Positions 9,001 through 15,000 of a stretch of DNA of 15,000 bases are shown here, piece by piece. The first letter of the stretch is position 1. Every line of letters begins with the position of its first letter. Both the position numbers and the translations under genes were made by a program. The stretch comes from Chromera velia (lineage: Eukaryota > Sar > Chromeraceae), in contig JAHBMJ010002779.1 in the NCBI GenBank assembly GCA_018398765.1, positions 1-15,000 of the forward strand, written 5' to 3'. A model generated the notes under the pieces. The model was given only the letters and a program-made list of their open reading frames with translations, was not told the origin of the DNA and made no database searches.

Positions 9001-9946
9001 GAAGGGCGAGGGCCCTATGGGTGCATGGGTTGCGGTGAGGCCGCCCTCTCCCTCTGGGTCTTTTACTCCTGGGGGCATTTTGCCTCACTACTTCTCTTCT
9101 GTCGAGACGTCTGAAGAGACAGTAGAATTGGTCGCTAGATTGGTCGTCAGCAAAGAGAGGGAAGCGGTAGGAGATTATTCGGATCAGGCTCCTGAGGAGG
9201 TTGAGGTAAAGACGGCGCCTTCAGTGAGGATGTGCCTATTAGGGGCAGAAGAGAGTGGGGGAGTGCCGCTGATGGGAAGAAGTATGGAGAAAGAAATGCT
9301 GACAAGACAGGGAGGAGCCTCAGGGGATCCAGCAGGAGCACGGGCTGAGGGTCATGTTGTGTGTGGGGAATCCAGTGCCGCTGTCAGTCGAAATGGGGAG
9401 GTGGAAAGGGAAAGGGAGAGGAGGGCAGAGAGAAAAGCAGCCGCCCGTACCGCAACGGAGTGAGTCGCCAGGCAGGTGAGTCTCTTCTCCGAAGTCAAGC
9501 GGGGCTTTGCGTTGATGCGCCATCTAGGGTTTCTTGAGGCTTCTTCTTCTTCTTCTTCTTTTTCTTCTTCTTCAACGTCATACATGGCTGACTCTATCAG
9601 CGACGGTCAGATGGGCACAGTCATGTTTGGGGGCGCCTCGAACGCCACGTATCGTAGGGTGTCTCGGCATGTGCAGGTAAAGCTGCTCACAGGAATAGAA
9701 GGGTGGGAGGTTCCCATTCCCCCCTGGTGCTTGTGGAGTCGAATAGACTTTAAAGAGGCGCCGCCAATACACGACGGCTTGACAATACGGGGGAGTCAGT
9801 GACCTGCCTGCTGCCGATCTTCCGCGTCCTTCTCACCCTCATCGCCTTCTCTGTAGGTGTGGTCAGATAGAATCCTTACAGGACTGAAATGCAGTCAAAA
9901 CAGCAGATGTGACTATCTGTCTCAGTCTGGTAGTATCTGGTACTAA
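2569..9946 (+). CDS. Gene A: large multi-exon gene, unknown product
   Basis: The gene starts at an ATG in good context (GAGCGATGGCG) and is assembled from frames that join in phase through GT-AG introns. Proposed exons are 2569-2927, 3057-3251, 3542-3857, 4830-5690, 5919-5945, 6174-7243, 7346-7560, 7683-about 8150, about 8191-9459, 9601-9676 and 9857-9946 (TAA). The protein is acidic and Ser/Pro-rich at the N-terminus, then has three copies of a short FL-x2-3-H helical unit, a central Lys/Glu-rich region of coiled-coil type, and a long Ser/Pro/Glu-rich, probably disordered C-terminal half. No catalytic motif, signal peptide or clear transmembrane segment is visible. I recognise no family. Exons 2, 8 and 9 contain stop codons that need extra introns, so their borders are provisional. 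The locus could also be two adjacent genes split inside the 972-bp intron at 3858-4829, or an ageing gene in which some stops are real. Confidence 0.6.
3057..3251 (+). other. Gene A exon 2 region, with in-frame TGA and TAG
   Basis: After the strong acceptor at 3056 the phase-correct frame reads LDLIQAVAFFDDP, then meets TGA at 3103 and TAG at 3163, then continues as DFWACREFLQRHQLLPFFAD up to a phase-2 donor GTTTTA at 3252. The second half is clearly related to the repeat unit in exons 1 and 3. A 90-nt intron at 3076-3165 (GTGGCC to GGCTTAG) would remove both stops in phase, but its donor is weak. A different open frame through 3301 avoids the stops but loses the repeat homology, so I reject it. 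Confidence 0.45.
3542..3857 (+). other. Gene A exon 3
   Basis: The acceptor CTCACATGCAG at 3541 follows a long pyrimidine tract. The phase fits the donor at 3252 and gives PPRK joined to FDFCEGLFCDVPEAVALL. The exon contains the third helical unit (DFVSYREFLLRH, about 3756-3834) after an Ala/Glu/Arg-rich insert. It ends in phase 0 before GTGAGT at 3858. Confidence 0.7.
3858..4829 (+). other. Gene A intron of about 972 bp
   Basis: It begins GTGAGTGCATGG and ends CAGTGTCTGCAG. It contains an AGTC microsatellite (about 3878-3896), two tandem GGTGAGGGCA units (about 3931-3951), a poly-T and CTT tract (4026-4056) and one TGCATGCA (4565-4572). No well-supported internal exon was found, although short exons could be missed. 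An alternative acceptor GGTTAG lies at 4889, which would skip the TAG at 4887. Confidence 0.55.
4830..5690 (+). other. Gene A exon 4 block
   Basis: Frame 0 is open from 4890 to 5663 with protein-like composition, including LETEEQKSSLFLELAGSL, ESFWVMLVEALSFYF, a Lys/Gly-rich linker (5155-5235) and MYSDFERFIGDWLWEIFD. If the exon starts at the CTGCAG acceptor (4829) the frame includes TAG at 4887; starting at 4890 after GGTTAG avoids it. TAG at 5664 can be removed by an in-phase 132-nt intron at 5535-5666 (GTGAAG to CTCTTTTAG). A possible 96-nt intron at 5310-5405 (GTAGGT to CATCCAACAG) spans a pyrimidine-rich stretch. The block ends with ETFWCDLE before GTGGGC at 5691. Confidence 0.6.
5919..5945 (+). 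other. Gene A 27-nt microexon
   Basis: Nine in-phase codons (TEGERSSMP) lie between acceptor TTGCTTACAG at 5918 and donor CCG|GTAAAG at 5946. Both sides are phase 0 and join the neighbouring exons. The flanking introns, 5691-5918 and 5946-6173, are each exactly 228 nt. Confidence 0.55.
6023..6094. repeat. CTTT microsatellite in a gene A intron
   Basis: TCTT/TTTC units with two or three imperfect positions, within the intron at 5946-6173. No frame of this repeat contains a stop, which creates misleading Phe/Leu/Ser open frames on the plus strand and Lys/Glu/Arg frames on the minus strand. Confidence 0.95.
6174..7243 (+). other. Gene A exon 6
   Basis: Starts after GGCTGCAG (6173) in phase 0 with VGAFEVRATASDCAST. 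The first 90 codons look folded and helical (DDRGILLEKLREYGKQGRL, NEVCRLLENPPDAVLREARR). These are followed by a Pro/Gly/Glu-rich linker and a strongly basic KKKSKKAIKREKREEKER stretch (about 6985-7095), typical of a charged single helix or coiled coil. It ends before GTAAAG at 7244. The linear frame meets TAA at 7245, which belongs to that donor. Confidence 0.7.
7244..7345 (+). other. Gene A 102-nt intron
   Basis: GTAAAG donor and a textbook acceptor, TTCCTCTGCCTGCAG. The length is 3 x 34 and both sides are phase 2, so the same frame resumes at SPSQQHPNLNLDSSSD. This explains the TAA at 7245 without recoding. Confidence 0.65.
7346..7560 (+). other. Gene A exon 7
   Basis: Ser/Pro/Glu-rich sequence (SGSSEKETVEKKTPSPPGSH). 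It is followed by GTCAGT (7557, phase 0) and GTGAGT (7561, phase 1), two overlapping candidate donors. The acceptor is a C-rich tract ending CATAGCAG at 7682. Which donor is used decides the frame of the next exon: GTGAGT leads to the frame that stays open to 8158, GTCAGT to a frame ending at 7869. Confidence 0.55.
7683..9459 (+). other. Gene A exon 8-9 block, disordered region
   Basis: One frame (codons starting at positions equal to 2 modulo 3) is open from 7683 to 9460 apart from TAG at 8159 and TAA at 8504. Its composition is consistent on both sides of each stop: Ser, Pro, Glu and Gly-rich with few hydrophobic clusters (EKEEEGRGSEEGSGRSGG, SEPSAEERYEEDRLSRAES). Candidate introns removing the stops are 8074-8190 or 8130-8237 for the first and 8376-8507 (GTGAGA to CTTGTTAAG) for the second, none with a strong signal at both ends. 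The block ends with ERRAERKAAARTAT before tandem GTGAGT donors. It is probably an unstructured, low-constraint part of the protein. Confidence 0.5.
9460..9600 (+). other. Gene A 141-nt intron with tandem donors
   Basis: GTGAGT occurs at 9460 and again at 9476. The acceptor is ACTCTATCAG at 9600 after a (TTC)n pyrimidine tract at 9541-9573. Using the first donor keeps the frame (phase 2, 3n length) and removes TGA at 9461. Using the second would retain that TGA. Confidence 0.6.
9601..9946 (+). other. Gene A last two exons and intron
   Basis: The exon at 9601-9676 encodes DDGQMGTVMFGGASNATYRR and ends CAG|GTAAAG, a strong donor. The intron at 9677-9856 (180 nt) ends CGCCTTCTCTGTAG. The final exon at 9857-9946 gives VWSDRILTGLKCSQNSRCDY and ends at TAA 9944-9946. 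If the intron is retained, the frame instead ends at TGA 9800-9802. AT-rich intergenic DNA starts right after the TAA, which fits the spliced version. Confidence 0.55.
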
Positions 9947-10546
9947 GTTTTAGGCATCAAATAGTATAGAAAAGAAACAAAAATTACGTTCTATTCTAAA
10001 CAACGCTAAATCACCCAAAACTGCTTAACTAAATTAGTATCGAAGTGATTCGAAGATTAGGAAAACTTATAAGAAAATATGTGACATATAGAGGCCACTT
10101 GGCCTACAAAACTAATGAATTTATAAATAATTTTAAATTAATTTACATATAACTCTGATAAAAAGCTGTGCACCTATGAAGCCTGCTGCCGGTGTGTACA
10201 TAATTTTATTTATCGGCTCTCTGTCTACCCCCGATGGACTGCGGAACAAGGCTTTTTGCAGTGGTTGGCATTAATTCAATCAGACTGCTTCACTCGTTGT
10301 GACTTACCTTTTGCATCCGCCTCTTTTTCTGATCTGGGGGTTCACAAGTTCATCACATCGCTCTTGCGCTCTCAAGTTGAACCCTCTCTCCTCTTTATGA
10401 TTTTTTATCATATTGTAGTAAATGATTGATTAGATTAAGTTCGAATAACTATCGTCCACTTAGCTTGCAGCTGGCATCATGATAATTGAACAGACTCATG
10501 CATGTATGCACTGCCCGGGAGTTCTAACTCCACCTAGGGTTTAGCA

Positions 10547-10573
10547 TCAATCAATCAATCAATCAATCAATCA
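10547..10573. repeat. TCAA microsatellite
   Basis: Six to seven TCAA units in intergenic AT-rich DNA. Confidence 0.95.
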
Positions 10574-10590
10574 TAAATTAGATTTTCGTG

Positions 10591-10650
10591 AATTTAAATG
10601 AATTTTTACCAGAATTCTTAGCAGAATTCGGATAAAATTCATTTGAATTT
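10591..10650. repeat. AT-rich imperfect hairpin
   Basis: Left arm 10591-10617 and right arm 10624-10650 are imperfect inverse copies (AAATGAATTTT against AAAATTCATTT, closed by GAATTC on both sides) with a 6-nt spacer. Pairing is roughly 80 percent with small gaps, judged by eye. It may be a degenerate foldback element or a cruciform-prone site. Confidence 0.6.
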
Positions 10651-10777
10651 AACTAGGAATTTAAGTTAACCAAGTTGGGTGCACACTGTACTTATCCATA
10701 TATTTGATAGAATTTAAGTGTAACATTAATGGAATAAACAAGAAAATAAATTATCTTTGTGAAAAATGCTAGATAAA

Positions 10778-10795
10778 ATGATGATGATGATGATG
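10778..10795. repeat. ATG trinucleotide repeat
   Basis: Six ATG units directly beside the left target-site duplication of the hAT-type element. Confidence 0.9.
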
Positions 10796-10803
10796 TATGA
10801 GGT
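10796..10803. repeat. Left target-site duplication TATGAGGT
   Basis: Exact match to 11296-11303 on the other side of the element; 8 bp is the hAT superfamily length. Confidence 0.85.
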
Positions 10804-11295
10804 CAGGGATAGGAAATAGGTTATTAACTGAACCGAACCGACTTGGCCGTCAAAAAGCGTTTCGGTTCGGTTAATCTATCAGTTATATAACCTTTTTATG
10901 TTTAGAGGTCGTTTCTTCACTAAATTTGAAACTTTTCACTGTAAAAACGTAATTTTTACAGGTATGGCATATGGAAAACGAATGAAAGACAACCAAAACA
11001 TAAATTATATAAGAAAAAGACATTTTTAATTCATATAACCACTTGTTTGATTATCAGATTGTGTTTACAGTCCATATATGAAGAAAGACATAATTTTTTA
11101 TACCTTTTCAGCTAGCTTTTCAGTTGTCATAACAAAGTTTTTCAGTAATGTTTTGCTTGGTTAAAATTGTTTCTAACTAGTATAATGTCGTTTTTATGAG
11201 CTCTTACCGGTTAACCCGGTTAACCACTGGTTATCATAACTAGAGAGTCAATAATCTATAACCTAACCTCATAACCTATCTTTTTCCCTACCCTG
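10804..11295. mobile_element. Non-autonomous hAT-type transposon (MITE), 492 bp
   Basis: Flanked by identical 8-bp direct repeats TATGAGGT at 10796-10803 and 11296-11303, immediately outside terminal inverted repeats. The left end reads CAGGGATAGG...AGGTTAT (10804-10824). The right end, reverse-complemented from 11295, reads CAGGGTAGGG...AGGTTAT (11295-11271), with one short insertion relative to the left. An 8-bp duplication and CAGGG-type termini are characteristic of the hAT superfamily. There is no transposase frame inside, so movement would need an enzyme encoded elsewhere. Subterminal inverted motifs (AACCGAACCGA at 10831-10841 against TCGGTTCGGTT at 10862-10872, and tandem CCGGTTAAC at 11207-11224) resemble hAT transposase-binding clusters. 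The exact duplication suggests a relatively recent insertion. Confidence 0.85.
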
Positions 11296-11303
11296 TATGA
11301 GGT
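11296..11303. repeat. Right target-site duplication TATGAGGT
   Basis: Exact match to 10796-10803. Confidence 0.85.
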
Positions 11304-11835
11304 TAAAGTCAGTGAGCCACTGGCATTGAAAGAGTTTATGCAGAGCATTATGATTATTCTAAATACAGAATATTTTTAAAAACTTAAAACATAGTAGAAA
11401 ACCTAGTAGAAAACTAATGTTTCTATCTCAGGCTGCATTGCTGAATCTAAGACTTAACTCTAAATCATTATATCACATATGAACACCACATATATTCTGA
11501 CATAGTATCCACTTAATTTCATTTTAATTCTACCATCTGCAGGTAGATGCGCAGTGTCTGTTTCACTCATTGTTGATTCTAATAAATGAATCTATATAAT
11601 AAACTACATTATAAACTCGGATCGTAATATCATGGTATCATATGTTGATATTGAATGTTAATACTAGCTGTAGTTCATACCAATGATGCCATTGATTTTT
11701 CGGGGCACATTCTTACCATTTTCTTTGTCGCCTGAGTCCCTGAATGGTAAGCTCTAATTGTATGCTTTCATGAAAAACGTTGATGGTGTTTTGAGTTCTG
11801 TACGTTGTTTCTGTGAGTGGTAGCCCCTAGTGAGA

Positions 11836-13992
11836 TCACAGGAACTGCTGCGCCTCGAGCTTTTTGATTTCAGCTTTGGCCGTAGCTTGTGTCTGCGAGG
11901 CTGCTGACGGTGTTGTAGGCATCTCGTCAGAGTCCCAGTCTGATTATAAAAGCTGAGCAACTCGGAGCCACGCTTTTGTGCTCTGTCGCTCGACAGGTCT
12001 CTGAACGACCCGTGAATATTTTGTCTGAACTGAAGCTGGTTTTGGTCGATTCTCGCTGAGCCCCTTAAGGTCTCTCTGTGCAAGAGACGTGAAAAGAGCC
12101 CAGAAGACGGCAGACGCACATCCATAGTTGTCCCTCAGTATGTAAGTCCCCCCTCCAGACGTCATAAACATCCTTGAGACAACGCATTCAACGCATGCAC
12201 GATGGCTGTCCTCCTCGAACCTTTTACCATCGCAGCAGAAATGCGCTGTCTGACTGCGTGGCACCTCTTCGAGGCACACAGGGCAACAGACCATGGTCTC
12301 CCCCTGACGTGCACTCTCACACAACGAAGCCTCATCGCCTGACAATATCAGAGAGTCTGTCCCCTTCTCCAACTGCATACCAGACCCCTGCAAAAGATGC
12401 TCTTCCTGTTCAAGACCCGCATCACCTGTATCACCGGTTTGTCCCACGAACCCGTCAAGTTTGAACAGACAAAACGAACGGATCCACTCATCCCTGCTCC
12501 ATGACTGCCAGCTTCTGTCTGAAGACTCTGAAGCTACCCGCTCTGTGCAGTTGTGCAAGAAGACGTCGGCATCCTCTCTGTCTTTCCAGCCTGCGGTAGA
12601 CAGCATTTTATTGTCGGAGGCCGCCTTCACGAGATTCTCTTTCAATGCTACAATGTCTAACCATCGAGACTCGATGCATTCGGGAAGGTTTTCTGAGAGT
12701 GAATGAAGACGCTCTAGCAGGTGCAGGGAACGAGCGGCAGGCACAGAGCGAAAGAAGAAAGTTGTAAGCGGACTTGTGTTAATGGAAACGTTGGAAGGGA
12801 GATTTTCCTTTCGCTTTTCCAGAAGTTCTCTCCATGCGTGAAGAGCAGAGGAACATTCTTTGAAGAGCGCGTGTATGGATGGAGGACACTGAGGGTCTGC
12901 CACCGCACTCTGGAGCTCTGCCAGACATTTCGCCCCCACCGTCTCGAGCCTCTTCAATTTGTATTGCAGCACAAATGCCTCCTTCTGGACACGCAGGAGA
13001 GAGATGCAGAGAGCTTTTTCAAGCAGGTCAACCTCTGGGGGTTTTGAGGACAACCCCGCAGCCTCCAAGGCAACTATCCTTTGATCCTCCTTCGTCTACA
13101 ACGCCTTCACTTTCGAAACACATTCCTCCATCTCCGTCAAGGAGGGTAGGCAGGCACCTGCCTCTAGTGCACATCGGAGGAGACCTGACAGCTCTTCACG
13201 TGCTGCAGTCAAGTTGGGTGACTTCAATGCCGACCCTCCTTCTTTACCCCTAACTGGCCCTGTGTCTCTCCCTTTGTCCGGAAACACCAAAGACTGAAAC
13301 GCTAGAGTCAAAAAACCCTGTAGAACCCTCCCCCGATTTGACCCCACCCCCTCTCTCCAGGCCTCTTTTTTCTCCTTAGGGCAAAGTCGCTCTGCTTTAC
13401 CCTTGAGGACTTGCCACAAACCGCGAAATTTCTGTGCCGTGTCCCTCCAAGAATCCTCAAGATCCCCCACCACACACTTCCGCTCTCACTCCTTTCTGTC
13501 AACCTCAATCCGTACCTGTCGCTCACAGGACACGACTGTTTGCACGAGAGAGCAGGCAGTACATTTGCAGAGGCACAGAGAGCCAGCAGAGAGCTGTCCG
13601 TGTACTGCCCTTCTGACCTTGCGGGCCTCCTCCAAAATCTTCTGCACTTCAACAAGACGGTCTCCCTGCTCTCTCATCCCCCCCCTCCCCCCGAAGGTTA
13701 CGTTGTACAGGTTGGTATTTATGGCTTCTACTTGAGTGACTAGATTGGCCAGCTGCCTGATCTGGTAGGAGATGTCCTCCGGGAGTCGTCTGAAAACCCT
13801 CACTCTTTTCTTTGCAAGGAAGTCGGCGGGGCGGTCAAGGGAGGCCTCTTCCTCTGTGCTGATGCCCTCGAGGTCTGCATAGAGGAAGTTGGAGAGACTC
13901 CAACAACTGCCTTGGCTGCTTTGGAACTCAGATGGGGACGAGGAAGACGCTTCGGGCACGTCTGTGTCCCTTTCGTTTCTTTCTTTGCTCAT
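11836..13992 (-). CDS. Gene B: RING-like zinc-motif protein with helical N-terminal part
   Basis: One minus-strand frame runs from ATG at 13992 (MSKERNERDTDVPEASSSSP) to TGA at 11838-11836. Single stops interrupt it at 13486 (TGA), 13096 (TAG) and 11944 (TAA). The last is well explained by an intron at 12119-11940. The N-terminal third is an acidic leader followed by helical sequence (EDISYQIRQLANLVTQVEAI, RLVEVQKILEEARKVRRAV). The middle is also helical (KEAFVLQYKLKRLETVGAKC). Near the C-terminus a zinc-type motif reads CCPVCLEEVP, then HFCCDGKRF, then HRACVECVVSRM (about 12285-12169). This resembles the CPxC...CCGK...CxxC RING variant seen in many algal proteins, which suggests a ubiquitin ligase or adaptor, but a complete eight-ligand RING cannot be counted. 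The spliced tail is acidic then helical (WDSDEMPTTP, AKAEIKKLEAQQFL). The start at 13992 is preferred over the open frame to 14061, whose extra residues come from the TGCATGCA array. Confidence 0.65.
11940..12119 (-). other. Gene B intron of 180 nt
   Basis: On the minus strand GTGCGT starts at 12119 and the acceptor CAGCTTTTATAATCAG ends at 11940. Both sides are phase 1 and the length is 3 x 60. Splicing joins RDNYG to YWDSDEMPTTPS and removes the TAA at 11944. Inside the intron two frames are open with equally poor composition, as expected of non-coding DNA. Confidence 0.65.
13033..13526 (-). other. Gene B segment with two unresolved in-frame stops
   Basis: TGA at 13488-13486 and TAG at 13098-13096 interrupt an otherwise continuous helical frame (SWRDTAQKFRGLWQVLKGKA between them). 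In-phase intron candidates are 13515-13432 or 13526-13392 for the first and 13110-13033 (GTGAAG to CCCCCAGAG) for the second. Their acceptors have poor pyrimidine tracts, so retention, pseudogene decay or readthrough is not excluded. Confidence 0.4.
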
Positions 13993-14208
13993 CGCGTGCA
14001 TGCATGCATACAGAGAAGCGGGTACATGCATGGAATTGTGCAACAACAAACGGAAGTGCAAGCAGAGGTACGCATAGGTTTACTCAAGACTTGAGACCCT
14101 GTTCGGCTCTTTAAGCTGTCTTGCATGTGCTTGTCTGAATGGGCTGGGCTGTCTTACTAGCAATCCATTCTACCACTTCAAAGAGCTGCATGCCGCCATG
14201 CGTGCATG

Positions 14209-14297
14209 CATGCATGCATGGCCCCGGAGGGCGCGGAGCGTGCATGCATGCATGGCTTGCAAGTTCACCCGCCACGCGGCCGGGGCATGCATGCATG
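14209..14297. repeat. Inverted repeat enclosing TGCATGCA arrays
   Basis: CATGCATGCATGGCCCCGG at 14209-14227 pairs with CCGGGGCATGCATGCATG at 14280-14297 with a one-base bulge. The 52-nt loop holds a third GCATGCATGCATGG copy. Each array is followed by GG, and GATCGATCGATC comes right after the right arm. Confidence 0.6.
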
Positions 14298-14314
14298 GTC
14301 CGATCGATCGATCC

Positions 14315-14330
14315 TATATATATATATATA
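14315..14330. repeat. TA dinucleotide repeat
   Basis: Eight TA units followed by further TATATA-rich sequence to about 14355. It is an abrupt change from the GC-rich arrays before it and could supply a TATA-like or easily melted element. Confidence 0.8.
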
Positions 14331-14851
14331 GCTTATATATAATTATATATAATTAATTTTATTTAATCAAGTTTGATCATGAGGCTGTGTATACGGAAGA
14401 ACATGCAATCAAGACGTACCTGCATGGCTTACACTTGGCTTACACAGTGTGCATTTCTGCACAGAGTCCAAAAGACGGAGGGCATCCCAAACGCCTTACG
14501 TCGTCGAAAAACTGACAGTGCAGTGAAAAGTATGCAGCGAATGCAGCATGTTCGTATGCATGCAAGCTGATTCACTGAAGGGCAGCCTGTGTAGGAGTCA
14601 GACAGACAGGATGGGGAATCGTTCCGCACTCGTTCCGTCACAGGTCCCCCAGGACGAGCTGCTCGGAGCTCCTTCGTTGCGAGGCCGCGACCCCTTAATT
14701 CTGGCTCGCTTCGACTGTCGCATGCATGCACCTGCTCTCTGTGCTGCATGCTTGCGTTACACAACGCGGAGCTCCTTTCCCCCCTGACAGACCTTCTTAT
14801 CTATCTGGAGGTCTTTCTCTGTCTGGCGCTGGGACGAATGAAAGCCTTACC

Positions 14852-14914
14852 ATGGTGAGGAGTCAGGCGAAGGCTGCCTTGGCTGGACCACTTGCAATGG
14901 AGCGAAGAACAAAG
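14852..14914 (+). CDS. Candidate first exon of gene C (partial)
   Basis: ATG at 14852 in a favourable context (TTACCATGGTG) opens 21 codons, MVRSQAKAALAGPLAMERRT plus K, ending AACAAAG before the donor GTGAGG at 14915. The following DNA is pyrimidine-rich and intron-like to the window end. The basic peptide is too short to identify. An in-frame ATG further upstream is possible. Confidence 0.4.
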
Positions 14915-15000
14915 GTGAGGCACTGTTGTTTGTATGTCTGTTGAAGGTTGATTGCAGCCTTCTCTACTCTCATATCCATTTCCGTTCTTACCTTTCTTGA

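Larger units (their letters stand above)
9947..11835. other. AT-rich intergenic region between convergent genes A and B
   Basis: No open frame with protein-like composition on either strand. It contains TCAA and ATG microsatellites, an AT-rich hairpin (10591-10650) and a hAT-type element (10804-11295). Genes A and B converge here, so it should also hold both 3' untranslated ends; no polyadenylation signal can be assigned with confidence. Confidence 0.7.
13993..14851. promoter_or_regulatory. Divergent promoter region with TGCATGCA arrays
   Basis: It lies between the start of gene B (minus) and candidate gene C (plus). Runs of overlapping TGCATGCA occur at 13997-14009, 14203-14221, 14241-14254 and 14286-14297, and single copies at 14557-14564 and 14723-14730. 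TGCATGC-type palindromes are known AP2-factor binding sites in apicomplexans; that they work the same way here is inference. No protein-like frame is present. Confidence 0.5.

Noticed and set aside
3057-13488. Reassigned stop codons (UAA/UAG as Gln, UGA as Trp), as in some ciliates and the syndinean Amoebophrya
   Set aside because: Frames of genes A and B do continue in phase across all three stop codons, but the clearest cases (7245, 9461, 9800, 11944) are removed by GT-AG introns with good signals and 3n length. A code change would also leave no stop to end the genes. It remains a fallback for 3103/3163, 8504, 13096 and 13486, testable with cDNA and proteomics.
13486-14061. Gene B start at 14061
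   Set aside because: The extra 23 residues are His/Met/Ala-rich products of the TGCATGCA array and its surroundings; the ATG at 13992 gives a natural acidic N-terminus.
14429-14764. Minus-strand open frame in the divergent promoter
   Set aside because: No protein-like pattern, no splice signals, and it overlaps TGCATGCA motifs.

Overview
The window looks like nuclear DNA of a protist with spliced genes, not a prokaryote, plasmid or virus. GT-AG introns with pyrimidine-rich 3' ends interrupt every gene. Microsatellites are abundant (TC, CTTT, TTCC, TCAA, ATG, TA), base composition swings sharply between GC-rich and AT-rich blocks, and TGCATGCA motifs crowd one divergent promoter. An alveolate relative of the apicomplexans, such as a chromerid alga, is my best guess at low to moderate confidence. 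No rRNA, tRNA, CRISPR array or prokaryotic operon signal was seen.

Layout. 1-420 is a TC microsatellite with an internal 126-bp duplication, probably intron of a plus-strand gene whose last exon is at 605-728. 729-2568 is intergenic and holds a (TTCC)n repeat, AT-rich stretches, a perfect palindrome and a very GC-rich island. 2569-9946 is one long plus-strand gene (gene A) of at least ten exons. It encodes a large, mostly low-complexity acidic/basic protein with a short N-terminal repeated unit; I recognise no known domain. 9947-11835 is AT-rich intergenic DNA carrying a 492-bp non-autonomous hAT-type transposon with exact 8-bp target-site duplications, plus an unrelated AT-rich hairpin. 11836-13992 is a minus-strand gene (gene B) for a helical protein with a RING-like zinc motif near its C-terminus. 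13993-14851 is a divergent promoter region loaded with TGCATGCA arrays. 14852-14914 is a candidate first exon of a further plus-strand gene (gene C) that runs off the window.

The recurrent puzzle is that the reading frames of genes A and B repeatedly continue in the same frame across single stop codons. In most cases a GT-AG intron with a length divisible by three can remove the stop, so I favour many short 3n introns over an altered genetic code. A few places (3103/3163, 8159, 8504, 13096, 13486) are not cleanly resolved. Nothing in the sequence shows that the genes work together; genes B and C probably share a bidirectional promoter.
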